From: Candidatus Magasanikiibacteriota bacterium
GTDB lineage: Bacteria > Patescibacteriota > Patescibacteriia > Magasanikbacterales > GWA2-37-8
Direction: 5' to 3'
DNA: 8,556 nucleotides
Assembly (NCBI GenBank): GCA_903853785.1
Contig: CAINUM010000078.1
Location: 1 to 8,556, forward strand
Below, piece by piece: positions 1 to 5,991 of this stretch. The stretch's first letter is position 1, and each line of letters begins with the position of its first letter. Both the position numbers and the translations under genes were made by a program. The notes below the pieces were generated by a model that worked only from the letters and a program-made list of their open reading frames with translations, did not search any database and had not been told where the DNA came from.

Positions 1-37
1 AAAAAAACTCGCCTAAATTATTAGGCGAGTTTTTTTT
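1..37. terminator. Bidirectional intrinsic terminator after glyA
   Basis: A perfect 10-bp stem (7-16 with 21-30) closes a 4-nt ATTA loop. It is flanked by seven A on the left and eight T on the right, so it can act on both strands. On the minus strand it lies just after the glyA stop codon. On the plus strand it could end a gene entering from the left of the window. Confidence 0.93.
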
Positions 38-41
38 ATTA

Positions 42-1286
42 TTAAAATGTTGGATAGAGTGGAAAGTTTTTTGTTAATTCTTTTACTCTATTTTTTATAT
101 CTGCCAATTTTTCTTCGTTGTCGTGATTTAAGATAGCCTCATCAATCCAAACAGCAATAATTTTCATTTCTTCTTCTTTCATGCCACGAGTAGTGAGAGC
201 AGGTGTACCCAATCGAATGCCGGAAGGATCAAAAGGTGAACGGGTATCATCGGGGATCATATTTTTATTCACGGTGATACCAGCTTTGTCGAGGGCGATT
301 TGAGCCTGTTTGCCGCCTATGCCTTTCATAGTGACGTCAATTAACAATAAATGGTTATCTGTACCACCAAAGCACAACTTGTAGCCCAGGCGATTAAATT
401 CAGTCTCGAGAATTTTTGCATTCTTTTTTATCTGTGCAGTGTATTCTTTGAATTCGGGCAAAAGCGCTTCTTTAAATGCGACCGCTTTGGCAGCGATATT
501 ATTTTCATGAGGACCGCCTTGAAGTCCTGGAAAAACTGCCTTATCAATATCTTTGGCAAATTTTTCTTTACACATTATCATACCACCGCGAGGGCCGCGT
601 AAAGTTTTGTGAGTGGTGGTGGTAACAACATCAAAAATTGGCACTGGATTATTCATTTGGCCGCCAGCAATCAATCCAGCGATGTGGGCGATATCAGCCA
701 TGGTGATCGCACCAACTTCATCAGCAATTGCTTTAATTTTTTCGTATTCAATTTCGCGTGAATAGGCACTATATCCTACTAAAATAATTTTTGGTTTATG
801 TTCCAAGGCCATCGTACGTAAATTTTCTAAATCAATTTTTCCTTCTGTGTCTGTTTTATAACGGATAAAGTTAAAAATTTTGGCCATGTAAGTGACCGGA
901 TGTCCATGGGTCAAGTGTCCCCCGTGGGACAAATCCATACCAAGCACAGTGTCGCCAGGTTGCAAGAGGGCGAAATATACCGCAACATTGGCTGGTGCTC
1001 CTGAAAGAGGTTGGACATTTACATGTTCGGCACCAAACAATTGTTTGGCTCGATCGATCGCAAGCTGTTCTACTTCATCAATAAATTCACAACCACCGTA
1101 ATAACGTTTTCCGCAATATCCTTCGGCGTATTTATTTGTGAGAACAGATCCGAGTGCTTCTAGTACTGCAGGAGAAACAAAATTTTCAGAAGGAATCATC
1201 TCCAAACCTTCTTCTTGACGTTGTTGTTCTTTTTTAATACTTTCTAAAATATCTGGATCGAATTCTTTCAAATTATGAGTGTGCAT
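42..1286 (-). CDS. glyA: Serine hydroxymethyltransferase
   Basis: This cytosolic PLP enzyme interconverts serine plus tetrahydrofolate with glycine plus 5,10-methylene-tetrahydrofolate, the main source of one-carbon units. The 414 residues match the usual bacterial length and the gene is intact. Visible family motifs are the substrate-binding IPSENF (31-36), YAEGYCGKRYYGG (53-65), the HGGHLTHG loop (121-128), the MADIAHIAGL strand with the PLP-contacting Asp (196-205), and TTTTHKTLRGPRGG (222-235) with the Schiff-base lysine at K227. The start ATG fits the family N-terminus, but no Shine-Dalgarno sequence precedes it. The gene is last in a minus-strand run behind elp3 and the SMR gene, and probably has its own promoter at 1393-1421. 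A terminator follows the TAA stop. Identification is firm; operon membership is inferred. Confidence 0.97.
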   Translation of the reverse strand: MHTHNLKEFDPDILESIKKEQQRQEEGLEMIPSENFVSPAVLEALGSVLTNKYAEGYCGKRYYGGCEFIDEVEQLAIDRAKQLFGAEHVNVQPLSGAPANVAVYFALLQPGDTVLGMDLSHGGHLTHGHPVTYMAKIFNFIRYKTDTEGKIDLENLRTMALEHKPKIILVGYSAYSREIEYEKIKAIADEVGAITMADIAHIAGLIAGGQMNNPVPIFDVVTTTTHKTLRGPRGGMIMCKEKFAKDIDKAVFPGLQGGPHENNIAAKAVAFKEALLPEFKEYTAQIKKNAKILETEFNRLGYKLCFGGTDNHLLLIDVTMKGIGGKQAQIALDKAGITVNKNMIPDDTRSPFDPSGIRLGTPALTTRGMKEEEMKIIAVWIDEAILNHDNEEKLADIKNRVKELTKNFPLYPTF

Positions 1287-1302
1287 AATATTATTAATAA
1301 AT

Positions 1303-1360
1303 ATCTAAAAATATTTCCGTTAAGCATGTTTTTTATATTGAACAGAAAATATTTTTAGAT
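1303..1360. repeat. Perfect 14-bp inverted repeat in the glyA leader
   Basis: ATCTAAAAATATTT at 1303-1316 is exactly repeated in reverse complement at 1347-1360, with a 30-nt spacer that can add a short inner pairing (GTT 1319-1321 with AAC 1341-1343). It sits 17 nt upstream of the glyA start, inside the leader predicted from the promoter at 1393-1421. No T-run follows on the minus strand, so it is not a standard terminator. It could be an operator or an mRNA hairpin; its role is unknown. Confidence 0.7.
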
Positions 1361-1392
1361 CATATGTATAATTTTTCACCTTATCAGTATTT

Positions 1393-1421
1393 ATGATACC
1401 ACAGTAGTTTTGCGCAGGCAA
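1393..1421 (-). promoter_or_regulatory. Candidate glyA promoter
   Basis: On the minus strand TTGCCT (1416-1421) is followed after 17 nt by TATCAT (1393-1398), preceded by TGG as an extended -10. This would start transcription near 1386 and give glyA a leader of about 100 nt. A small hairpin (GTTTGC with GCAAAAC, one bulge) overlaps the -35 region. No experimental support is available, and read-through from the SMR gene is also possible. Confidence 0.5.
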
Positions 1422-1432
1422 ACCGCTATTTT

Positions 1433-1747
1433 TTATTTTATTTCCATGAGAAATAATCCAAGTATGATAATTAAAATACCGATTATTTGCCAGGTAGAAA
1501 TTAACTCTTTAAAAATTACAATTCCACTTATAGTAACTAGGGCGGTAGTTAAACCGGCCCAAGCAGCATTGGCGACTCCTGAAGATGCGTATTTGCTAGT
1601 AAAAGAAAATACAAAAGGAATGAAGGCAAAACAAAGAGAGCCGATAATTATATAAAATTTATTATGGCTGACGTACCATTGTTTGGCACAAGCTAGACCA
1701 ATTATGTCCAGCAGGGTTATTAATAAAATATAAGAATAATATTGCAT
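1433..1747 (-). CDS. SMR-like small membrane transporter, Asp14 variant
   Basis: This 104-residue protein has four predicted membrane helices (about 4-20, 30-49, 55-75 and 83-101), the size and layout of small multidrug resistance proteins in the DMT superfamily. It aligns with EmrE without gaps at the start: the essential membrane carboxylate E14 is D14 here (LLDIIG), while W63 and G65 of the dimer interface are kept (AAWAG). EmrE Y40 and Y60 are F40 and N60. Family members act as antiparallel dimers exporting cations, guanidinium or lipids in exchange for protons. The substrate here cannot be read from sequence. The ATG lies 3 nt after the elp3 stop, so the two are surely co-transcribed, although no functional link is evident. 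There is no ribosome site. An orphan half-EamA protein is an alternative label. Confidence 0.8.
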   Translation of the reverse strand: MQYYSYILLITLLDIIGLACAKQWYVSHNKFYIIIGSLCFAFIPFVFSFTSKYASSGVANAAWAGLTTALVTISGIVIFKELISTWQIIGILIIILGLFLMEIK

Positions 1748-1750
1748 ATT

Positions 1751-3349
1751 TTATTTAATATCAAATACCATATAATTTCCGTCGAGCTTGGCTCCAAGTT
1801 TGCGATAGTAATCACGCACGCCAACACCAGAAATTACCGCCAAGCGTGGTACTTTATTTTTACGACAAATTTCAATCGCGGTTTTCATCATTTCTTTACC
1901 CATGCCAGTATGCTGAGTGGCCCCGAGTTTACGTTGGGCTATTTCTAGCGATTGTCCGTAAACATGAAGTTCGCGAATAAAAGCTGGATAGATGCCCGCA
2001 GGATCAATACGAAAACGACAAAAAGCCAAAACCGCATCGCGGGTAGAATTTTCAAAACTGATAAAATATTCGGTGCCGCCGCTACTTTCGTATTGGTCGA
2101 CAAATTTTGTAATTTTATCTTTATCCCAATCGATTTGTGTTTGGTGTCCAACTTCGCGACAGCGTAAACATTGGCAGGTTTTTCCTTCCGCCTTCATTTC
2201 GAATTGAATTAACTGGCGTAAATTTGTCATCATATTTCCCGCCATAATATGGTGAGACGGGATATCGCGAATCAGACGAGAGATGCGCAAATAGCGCGGA
2301 ACATCACTTTTGAATTCTTTTAAAATTCGCAAAAGATGTTTGTCGCTGTATGGTTTAAATGTGCCGTTGGCAACCCAATCATATAATTCAGAATTTTTTA
2401 CTACAGTACATGGATAAATTTTAATCATGTCTGGTCGTAGGCGTGGGTCAGAAAAAATCTGACGCATCATCTTCAAATCTTTGGCAGGAGTGCTACCTGG
2501 TAGTTGAGGCATGAGATGATAATCCACTTTGAAACCATAATGACGTAAAAGTTTTGTCGCTTCGACAGTTTCTTTTAATCCGTGTCCGCGCTTGGTCATC
2601 TCCATTATTTTTGGATCAATATGTTGCACGCCCATTTCAATACGAGTCGTACCCATTTCGCGCATTGCTTCGATAGTTTTTTTATTAATAAAATCAGGAC
2701 GAGTTTCCAAAGTCAGGCCAATAATACGATGTTTGGCTTTTTCATTTTTATTTTGAATTTTTACCATTTGCTTTCGCAAATCATCCAGACTCATTTTTTC
2801 CGACACCGCACTTTTACGTGTGCGATTGCAAGCTTCAAAACAACGGGCGATAAACCAATACTGATAGGTAATAGGGTATGAGTTCCAAGTACCGCCTTTG
2901 ATAATCAATTCTATTTTATCAATCGGGTGTCCATTTTTTTTCAAAGCTTCCAGACGGCGCCAGGTTTGTTCATATGGATCAAATTTCAAAGACAGCGCAC
3001 GAGCCGCTGCCGGCTCATCCGAAAGATAACTTTTTGGCATGCGCGCTTCAGTCGGACAATAAGTACATTGGCCAGGGCAAGGAAACGGTTTGGTCAAAGC
3101 AGTTACAATCGTCACACCCGAGAGCGTACGAACAGCACGACGCAATAAATTTTGTTCGAGTTGCGGACTTTCTTTTATCTTGTTTTCTTTCACTAGTCTG
3201 TGATATGCTTTAAGCAATTGTGTAGAAGTTGGGATATAACCCGCTTTAATAGTACGCAAAATACGGCGCTTGATATTGTTGAGCGCTTCGATGTCTTTTG
3301 GCTGTTTTTTATAACAGTCCAATATAATTATTTCTTCAATATTTTGCAT
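1751..3349 (-). CDS. elp3: Elp3-type tRNA wobble-uridine radical SAM/GNAT enzyme
   Basis: Elp3 uses a radical SAM centre and acetyl-CoA to attach a carboxymethyl group to C5 of U34 in tRNA, giving cm5U. The 532 residues cover the full family architecture. An N-terminal tRNA-binding segment (about 10-85, ending VRTLSGVTIVTALTKPFPC) leads to the iron-sulfur cluster cysteines C91, C95 and C98 and the SYLSDEPAAARA loop (107-118). The radical SAM barrel includes KGGTWNSYP (151-159), LTLETRPD (212-219) and RIEMGVQ (236-242). The zinc-type cysteines are C392, C394 and C397 (CQCLRCREVGH). A C-terminal GNAT domain has ELHVYG (460-465), the acetyl-CoA loop QHTGMGKEM (479-487) and SGVGVRDYYRKLG (507-519). 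All key residues are present, so it should be active. Its start codon abuts that of a Trm9-like methyltransferase. A promoter is predicted at 3365-3393, and no ribosome site is seen. Confidence 0.95.
   Translation of the reverse strand: MQNIEEIIILDCYKKQPKDIEALNNIKRRILRTIKAGYIPTSTQLLKAYHRLVKENKIKESPQLEQNLLRRAVRTLSGVTIVTALTKPFPCPGQCTYCPTEARMPKSYLSDEPAAARALSLKFDPYEQTWRRLEALKKNGHPIDKIELIIKGGTWNSYPITYQYWFIARCFEACNRTRKSAVSEKMSLDDLRKQMVKIQNKNEKAKHRIIGLTLETRPDFINKKTIEAMREMGTTRIEMGVQHIDPKIMEMTKRGHGLKETVEATKLLRHYGFKVDYHLMPQLPGSTPAKDLKMMRQIFSDPRLRPDMIKIYPCTVVKNSELYDWVANGTFKPYSDKHLLRILKEFKSDVPRYLRISRLIRDIPSHHIMAGNMMTNLRQLIQFEMKAEGKTCQCLRCREVGHQTQIDWDKDKITKFVDQYESSGGTEYFISFENSTRDAVLAFCRFRIDPAGIYPAFIRELHVYGQSLEIAQRKLGATQHTGMGKEMMKTAIEICRKNKVPRLAVISGVGVRDYYRKLGAKLDGNYMVFDIK
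3298..3328 (+). promoter_or_regulatory. Candidate promoter of the Trm9-like gene, inside elp3
   Basis: TTGGCT (3298-3303) is separated by 19 nt from a consensus TATAAT (3323-3328). It lies within the first codons of elp3 on the opposite strand and would start transcription near 3335, leaving a leader of about 15 nt. The spacer is longer than ideal, so the -10 box is the stronger evidence. Confidence 0.55.
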
Positions 3350-4054
3350 ATGGATTCAAAGGCCATTATACATAAGATTCGCGAAGATTACAACCGGATA
3401 GCCGAGCTGTTTTCTGATACACGATATGATCTTTGGGACGAGTTAAAACAGTTTAAGAAATTAGTGAAAGATGGACAAAATATTTTAGACTGGGGTTGTG
3501 GTAATGGACGCCTACTGTTTTTGTTACAAGATAATAACGTAAAATATTTTGGGTTAGATCAGAGTGATGAGCTTCTCAAATTGGCGAGTAAAAAATGGGA
3601 GACTGAAATTCAATCTGGTAAAGCAAGTTTTTTTTCTACTGCCGAGGGTGAAAAAACTTTTTCTACGAGTTTTTTTGATTTAGTATTTATGGTAGCATCT
3701 TTTCATCATTTACCGGATGAAATTACCCGTTTGGAATTGTTAAAAAAAATCTATTTAGAAATGAAAAATGGGGGACAGATAATTACGGTAGTTTGGAATC
3801 TAGAATCAGATTGGGCACAAGGTCAACTCAAAAAGGGTTGGTCCAAGATGGCTGAAAATGATTATGTAGTTCCTTGGAAAGATAAAGACGGTAAAGTCAT
3901 TTCAGAAAGATATTATCATCATTTTTCGAAAGACGAATTATCAGGATTATTTAAAAGAGCTGGATTCAAAAATATTCGTTTTTTCTATGATGATGAGGAT
4001 CAGATGGTTGGTGTCAAAGAAGCTAGAAATCTGATCGTTATTGCCGAAAAATAA
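3350..4054 (+). CDS. Trm9/ALKBH8-like SAM-dependent tRNA methyltransferase
   Basis: This 234-residue class I methyltransferase is predicted to methylate the carboxymethyl group on tRNA U34 (cm5U to mcm5U), the next step after Elp3. The SAM-binding motif I is DWGCGNGR (47-54), with acidic D70 after strand 2 (FGLDQS) and HHLPDE at 119-124. Beyond the generic fold it shows Trm9 hallmarks: YNRIAELFSDTRYDLW (14-29; yeast Trm9 has YNEIASHFSQTRYKPW), VVWNLE (147-152), VPW (174-176), RYYHHF (187-192) followed by DELSGLFKRAGF, and a C-terminal NLIVIAEK. Yeast Trm9 has a longer insert between VPW and RYYH. The reading frame is open back to 3200, but homology begins exactly at the ATG at 3350, which touches the elp3 start. 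There is no ribosome site. The family call is strong; the exact substrate is inferred from the neighbour. Confidence 0.85.
   Translation: MDSKAIIHKIREDYNRIAELFSDTRYDLWDELKQFKKLVKDGQNILDWGCGNGRLLFLLQDNNVKYFGLDQSDELLKLASKKWETEIQSGKASFFSTAEGEKTFSTSFFDLVFMVASFHHLPDEITRLELLKKIYLEMKNGGQIITVVWNLESDWAQGQLKKGWSKMAENDYVVPWKDKDGKVISERYYHHFSKDELSGLFKRAGFKNIRFFYDDEDQMVGVKEARNLIVIAEK
3365..3393 (-). promoter_or_regulatory. Candidate elp3 promoter, inside the Trm9-like gene
   Basis: On the minus strand TTGTAA (3388-3393) is followed after 17 nt by a consensus TATAAT (3365-3370). It lies within codons 6-15 of the methyltransferase gene. Transcription would begin near 3358, about 9 nt before the elp3 ATG, giving a very short leader. 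Confidence 0.6.
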
Positions 4055-4058
4055 ATAC

Positions 4059-4092
4059 AAAAATCCTCCTAATTAAACAGGAGGATTTTTTT
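4059..4092. terminator. Bidirectional terminator between convergent genes
   Basis: A 12-bp stem (4059-4070 with 4079-4090), with a core of TCCTCCT paired to AGGAGGA, closes an 8-nt loop. A-rich and T-rich flanks serve both strands. It lies between the methyltransferase stop (4054) and the glycosyltransferase stop (4094), so it can end both transcripts. The AGGAGGA arm is part of the stem and is not a ribosome site. Confidence 0.93.
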
Positions 4093-4093
4093 A

Positions 4094-5254
4094 TTAAGCG
4101 CGAACTGTTTTTAAGCTAGTAACTTTGATTTTTTCTTTAGCATTATAAATCGCTAAAGTTTGTTTGCTTAAATTTGTCCAGTTAAAATTCTTTTTGGTAA
4201 GCGCTTTATTTTCTAGCCCTGAGGTCGTACGCATTTCTTGATTTTTAATCAACTTAGTAATTTTATCAGCTAAGTCAACAATACTAGCGGTGCGGAATAA
4301 GAAGTTGCGATCATTGATTAATTCTTGGTGTTCAGGAATGTCAGAAAGCAATACTGATCTGCCATAGGCCATTGCCTGTAATACGGTGATTGGCATCCCT
4401 TCGTTTTCTGAAGGATTGATATACAGTGCACAGTTGGCATAAGTTTCTTCTAATATTTGTCCATGCATCCAGCCGGTGAAGACAATGCTTTTATCACCGC
4501 GAGCAATGTAGTGTAATTCATCTAAATAATCATCAGTGAAAGTACTACCGCCTACGATTGCCAATTTGTAATCTTTCAATAATTCAGGATTTTGTGAGCG
4601 AGCCATCTGCCAAGCTTCGAGTAAATAGTGGGCGCCTTTATGACGTACCAAACGTGAAACCATTAGAACATATTTATTTGTTTCAAGTTTGTATTTTTCC
4701 AATAAATTTGCGCTAGTATTTTTAGCAATTACCACGCCGTTTGGAATATATTCTACCTTAGTATGATATTCATTTAAACAATAGCTTTGAATTGTTTTGG
4801 ATACGGCGATAGTTTGGTGTGCAAAACTACAAGCCGCTTTTTCTCCGAGCCATAACATAGTTTTTGCAATCACACCCCATTTTTGGTGATAGCGATCGAT
4901 ACAATGAAAAGTCACAATTACTTTTGTTTTTGGGGAAAATATTCTTGGCATCCAAGATAATAGTGCAGGACCAACTCCATGATAATGAATTATGTCACAA
5001 TTTTGAAATAATGCATTTATGGTAGATGCAAAAGTATGAGAAATTGTATCTAGGTGTTTAGTATGGATAGTTGATGTATGAACAATTCTTACACCGTGAT
5101 AGTTGTTCAATGCTTTTGAAGTATACCAAGAGCGGGCATATACCAAAACGTCGTGGCCTTGTTTGGCCAGTTCGCGTGACAAATCTTCCACGTGGCGTTC
5201 AACACCACCGTAGATTGCCGGTATACCTTTTTGTCCGATCATGGCGATCTTCAT
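4094..5254 (-). CDS. GT4-family glycosyltransferase (GT-B fold)
   Basis: This predicted cytosolic, membrane-associated enzyme moves a sugar from a nucleotide-sugar donor to a cell-surface glycan or lipid acceptor; donor and acceptor are not readable. The 386 residues make a complete two-domain GT-B protein. The N-terminal acceptor domain opens with IGQKGIPAIYGGVERHVE (6-23), whose glycine loop is typical of GT4 and DUF1972-containing rhamnosyl- and mannosyltransferases. The C-terminal donor domain has VSRLVRHKG (199-207), LAIVGG (231-236), the FTGW strand (259-262) and PSENEGMPITVLQAMAYG (281-298). In the usual E-x7-E motif the second Glu is Q293, a conservative change also tolerated in some relatives. 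The ATG matches the family start but has no ribosome site. It is a single gene with its own strong promoter and a shared terminator. Confidence 0.9.
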   Translation of the reverse strand: MKIAMIGQKGIPAIYGGVERHVEDLSRELAKQGHDVLVYARSWYTSKALNNYHGVRIVHTSTIHTKHLDTISHTFASTINALFQNCDIIHYHGVGPALLSWMPRIFSPKTKVIVTFHCIDRYHQKWGVIAKTMLWLGEKAACSFAHQTIAVSKTIQSYCLNEYHTKVEYIPNGVVIAKNTSANLLEKYKLETNKYVLMVSRLVRHKGAHYLLEAWQMARSQNPELLKDYKLAIVGGSTFTDDYLDELHYIARGDKSIVFTGWMHGQILEETYANCALYINPSENEGMPITVLQAMAYGRSVLLSDIPEHQELINDRNFLFRTASIVDLADKITKLIKNQEMRTTSGLENKALTKKNFNWTNLSKQTLAIYNAKEKIKVTSLKTVRA

Positions 5255-5286
5255 ATTTGGCTTGGCTTACATAATTAAAACTCTAA

Positions 5287-5315
5287 ATAATAGCACAAAT
5301 CGCTGGTTTTGTCAA
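5287..5315 (-). promoter_or_regulatory. Near-consensus promoter of the glycosyltransferase gene
   Basis: On the minus strand a perfect TTGACA (5310-5315) is followed after 17 nt by TATTAT (5287-5292), preceded by TGC as an extended -10. Transcription would begin near 5280, giving a leader of about 25 nt without a Shine-Dalgarno sequence. This is the best promoter in the window. Confidence 0.85.
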
Positions 5316-5398
5316 GAGGTTGGCGAATCATTTGGCTAAGAATAGCTAGATTTTTTATATTTTTTGATTTTTTATCGTATTTAGCGTTTAATATAGAT

Positions 5399-5413
5399 AG
5401 GACACAGTGTCCT
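5399..5413. promoter_or_regulatory. Palindrome upstream of cassette A gene
   Basis: AGGACAC and GTGTCCT form a perfect 7-bp dyad around a central A at 5406. It starts just after an AT-rich stretch that could hold a weak promoter (TTGATT 5364-5369 and TTAATA 5388-5393, 18 nt apart) and ends six bases before the AAGGAGG ribosome site. A compact dyad at the predicted transcription start is typical of a repressor operator. In RNA its one-base centre would force a few pairs open to make a loop. Function is not shown. Confidence 0.5.
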
Positions 5414-5418
5414 CAAAA

Positions 5419-5425
5419 AAGGAGG
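5419..5425 (+). promoter_or_regulatory. Consensus Shine-Dalgarno site, cassette A
   Basis: AAGGAGG ends 5 nt before the ATG at 5431. It decides the start against the in-frame GTG at 5407, which lies inside the palindrome. It stands out because none of the AT-rich genes in this window has such a site. Confidence 0.85.
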
Positions 5426-5430
5426 TTACG

Positions 5431-5799
5431 ATGATCCCCTCTATCATCAAACTTCGCAATCGGCTACTTCAGTGGGCTCTCGACAGTTGGGTGCAAATAG
5501 CACCTGCAAGTCGGGCCAAGACCCAAGAAGTCATCGACATGCGAATTCGGGAGTGGTTTTTCAAATGGTTGGCGCTTCGACGCAAGGTTGCTGTAACCGC
5601 TATCAAAGATAGTGATTACTTGACTCCACAAGAGGCAATTTACGCAATCGGTGCGTTTAAGACGCATTTTCAGAAGGAGATGTCTGATGATCCGTTCAAG
5701 GGTCACTGGGGAGCTATCAGTGTACACAAGTTCTTGGTGCATGCTGACCATAGCTATCACTACCGTCGACCGTCGTCGTCAAAAAGGAGTCAGGCGTGA
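5431..5799 (+). CDS. Uncharacterised 122-residue basic protein, cassette A
   Basis: I do not recognise this protein. The 122 residues are mostly soluble, with aromatic and basic character. An amphipathic N-terminal part (IIKLRNRLLQWALDSWVQ, 4-21) and a Trp-rich stretch (REWFFKWLALRRK, 40-52) look helical. A middle segment (DYLTPQEAIYAIGAF) is followed by a His-rich region (HKFLVHADHSYHY) and a Ser/Arg-rich tail. There is no signal peptide or clear membrane segment. Evidence for coding is the AAGGAGG site 5 nt before ATG, the long open frame and the terminator-like structure downstream. GC content is about 49 percent (181 of 369 bases), clearly above the flanking genes, and it ends in TGA whereas the core genes end in TAA or TAG. 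This suggests transfer or a different expression class. Function is unknown. Confidence 0.65.
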   Translation: MIPSIIKLRNRLLQWALDSWVQIAPASRAKTQEVIDMRIREWFFKWLALRRKVAVTAIKDSDYLTPQEAIYAIGAFKTHFQKEMSDDPFKGHWGAISVHKFLVHADHSYHYRRPSSSKRSQA

Positions 5800-5827
5800 C
5801 GCCGAAAGTAAAAATTGAAAGGGGACC

Positions 5828-5923
5828 ATGCGTAAGAACAGACTCGTCGTGCTCCCTGACATATTTCTAAGTCATTGGAAATATGTCAGGAGGGGGATAT
5901 TTCACGACGGGTTTTGTTTATAA
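5828..5923 (+). CDS. Possible 31-residue ORF across the hairpin
   Basis: An ATG preceded by GAAAGGGG at 3 nt spacing opens a 31-codon frame ending in TAA. It would encode a basic peptide starting MRKNRLVVLPDIF. The frame covers both arms of the long hairpin that follows the 122-codon gene, so translation and folding would exclude each other. This could be regulation, but a chance open frame in a structured 3-prime region is equally likely. Confidence 0.2.
   Translation: MRKNRLVVLPDIFLSHWKYVRRGIFHDGFCL
5837..5919 (+). terminator. Long two-tier hairpin ending cassette A
   Basis: The inner stem pairs 5855-5870 with 5875-5890 (16 bp, one G-U) around the 4-nt loop GTCA. An outer stem pairs ACTCGTCGTG (5842-5851) with CACGACGGGT (5903-5912) with one wobble, and weaker AT pairs extend it to about 5837. 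The outer stem runs straight into TTTTGTTT (5912-5919). The layout fits an intrinsic terminator built on an unusually long rod, or a stable RNA element at the end of the cassette transcript. Confidence 0.7.
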
Positions 5924-5950
5924 ATTTTTATATTTATTTTGCTAAAAGTG

Positions 5951-5959
5951 TGGTATAAT
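5951..5959 (+). promoter_or_regulatory. Extended -10 promoter of the DUF4015 gene
   Basis: TGGTATAAT is a perfect extended -10 (TG at 5951-5952, TATAAT at 5954-5959). The -35 region at 17 nt distance (TATTTA) is poor, as expected for an extended -10 promoter. The start near 5966 leaves a leader of about 26 nt without a ribosome site. Confidence 0.7.
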
Positions 5960-5991
5960 TATTTATATCAATATATGAAACTAACATTTAT

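Noticed and set aside
3200..3349. N-terminal extension of the methyltransferase gene by 50 codons.
   Set aside because: Those codons are antisense to conserved Elp3 sequence, and Trm9 similarity begins just after the ATG at 3350.
4064..4085. AGGAGGA and TCCTCCT near 4064-4085 as ribosome sites.
   Set aside because: They are the two arms of the terminator stem and no start codon follows at a useful distance on either strand.
5407..5430. GTG start 8 codons upstream for the cassette A gene.
   Set aside because: It lies inside the palindrome with no ribosome site, while AAGGAGG is correctly placed for the ATG at 5431.
5797..5799. TGA read as glycine (code 25 of Gracilibacteria-type lineages).
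   Set aside because: No core gene uses in-frame TGA, and the two TGA codons seen at gene ends are followed by hairpins and terminators, as expected of stops.
5399..5923. Cassette A as tmRNA, RNase P RNA, SRP RNA or another known housekeeping RNA.
   Set aside because: None of the conserved cores of these RNAs could be found by eye, and a long SD-led frame fills most of the segment.
5975..5991. Earlier ATG for the DUF4015 gene.
   Set aside because: It is out of frame with the signal sequence and its own frame closes quickly.
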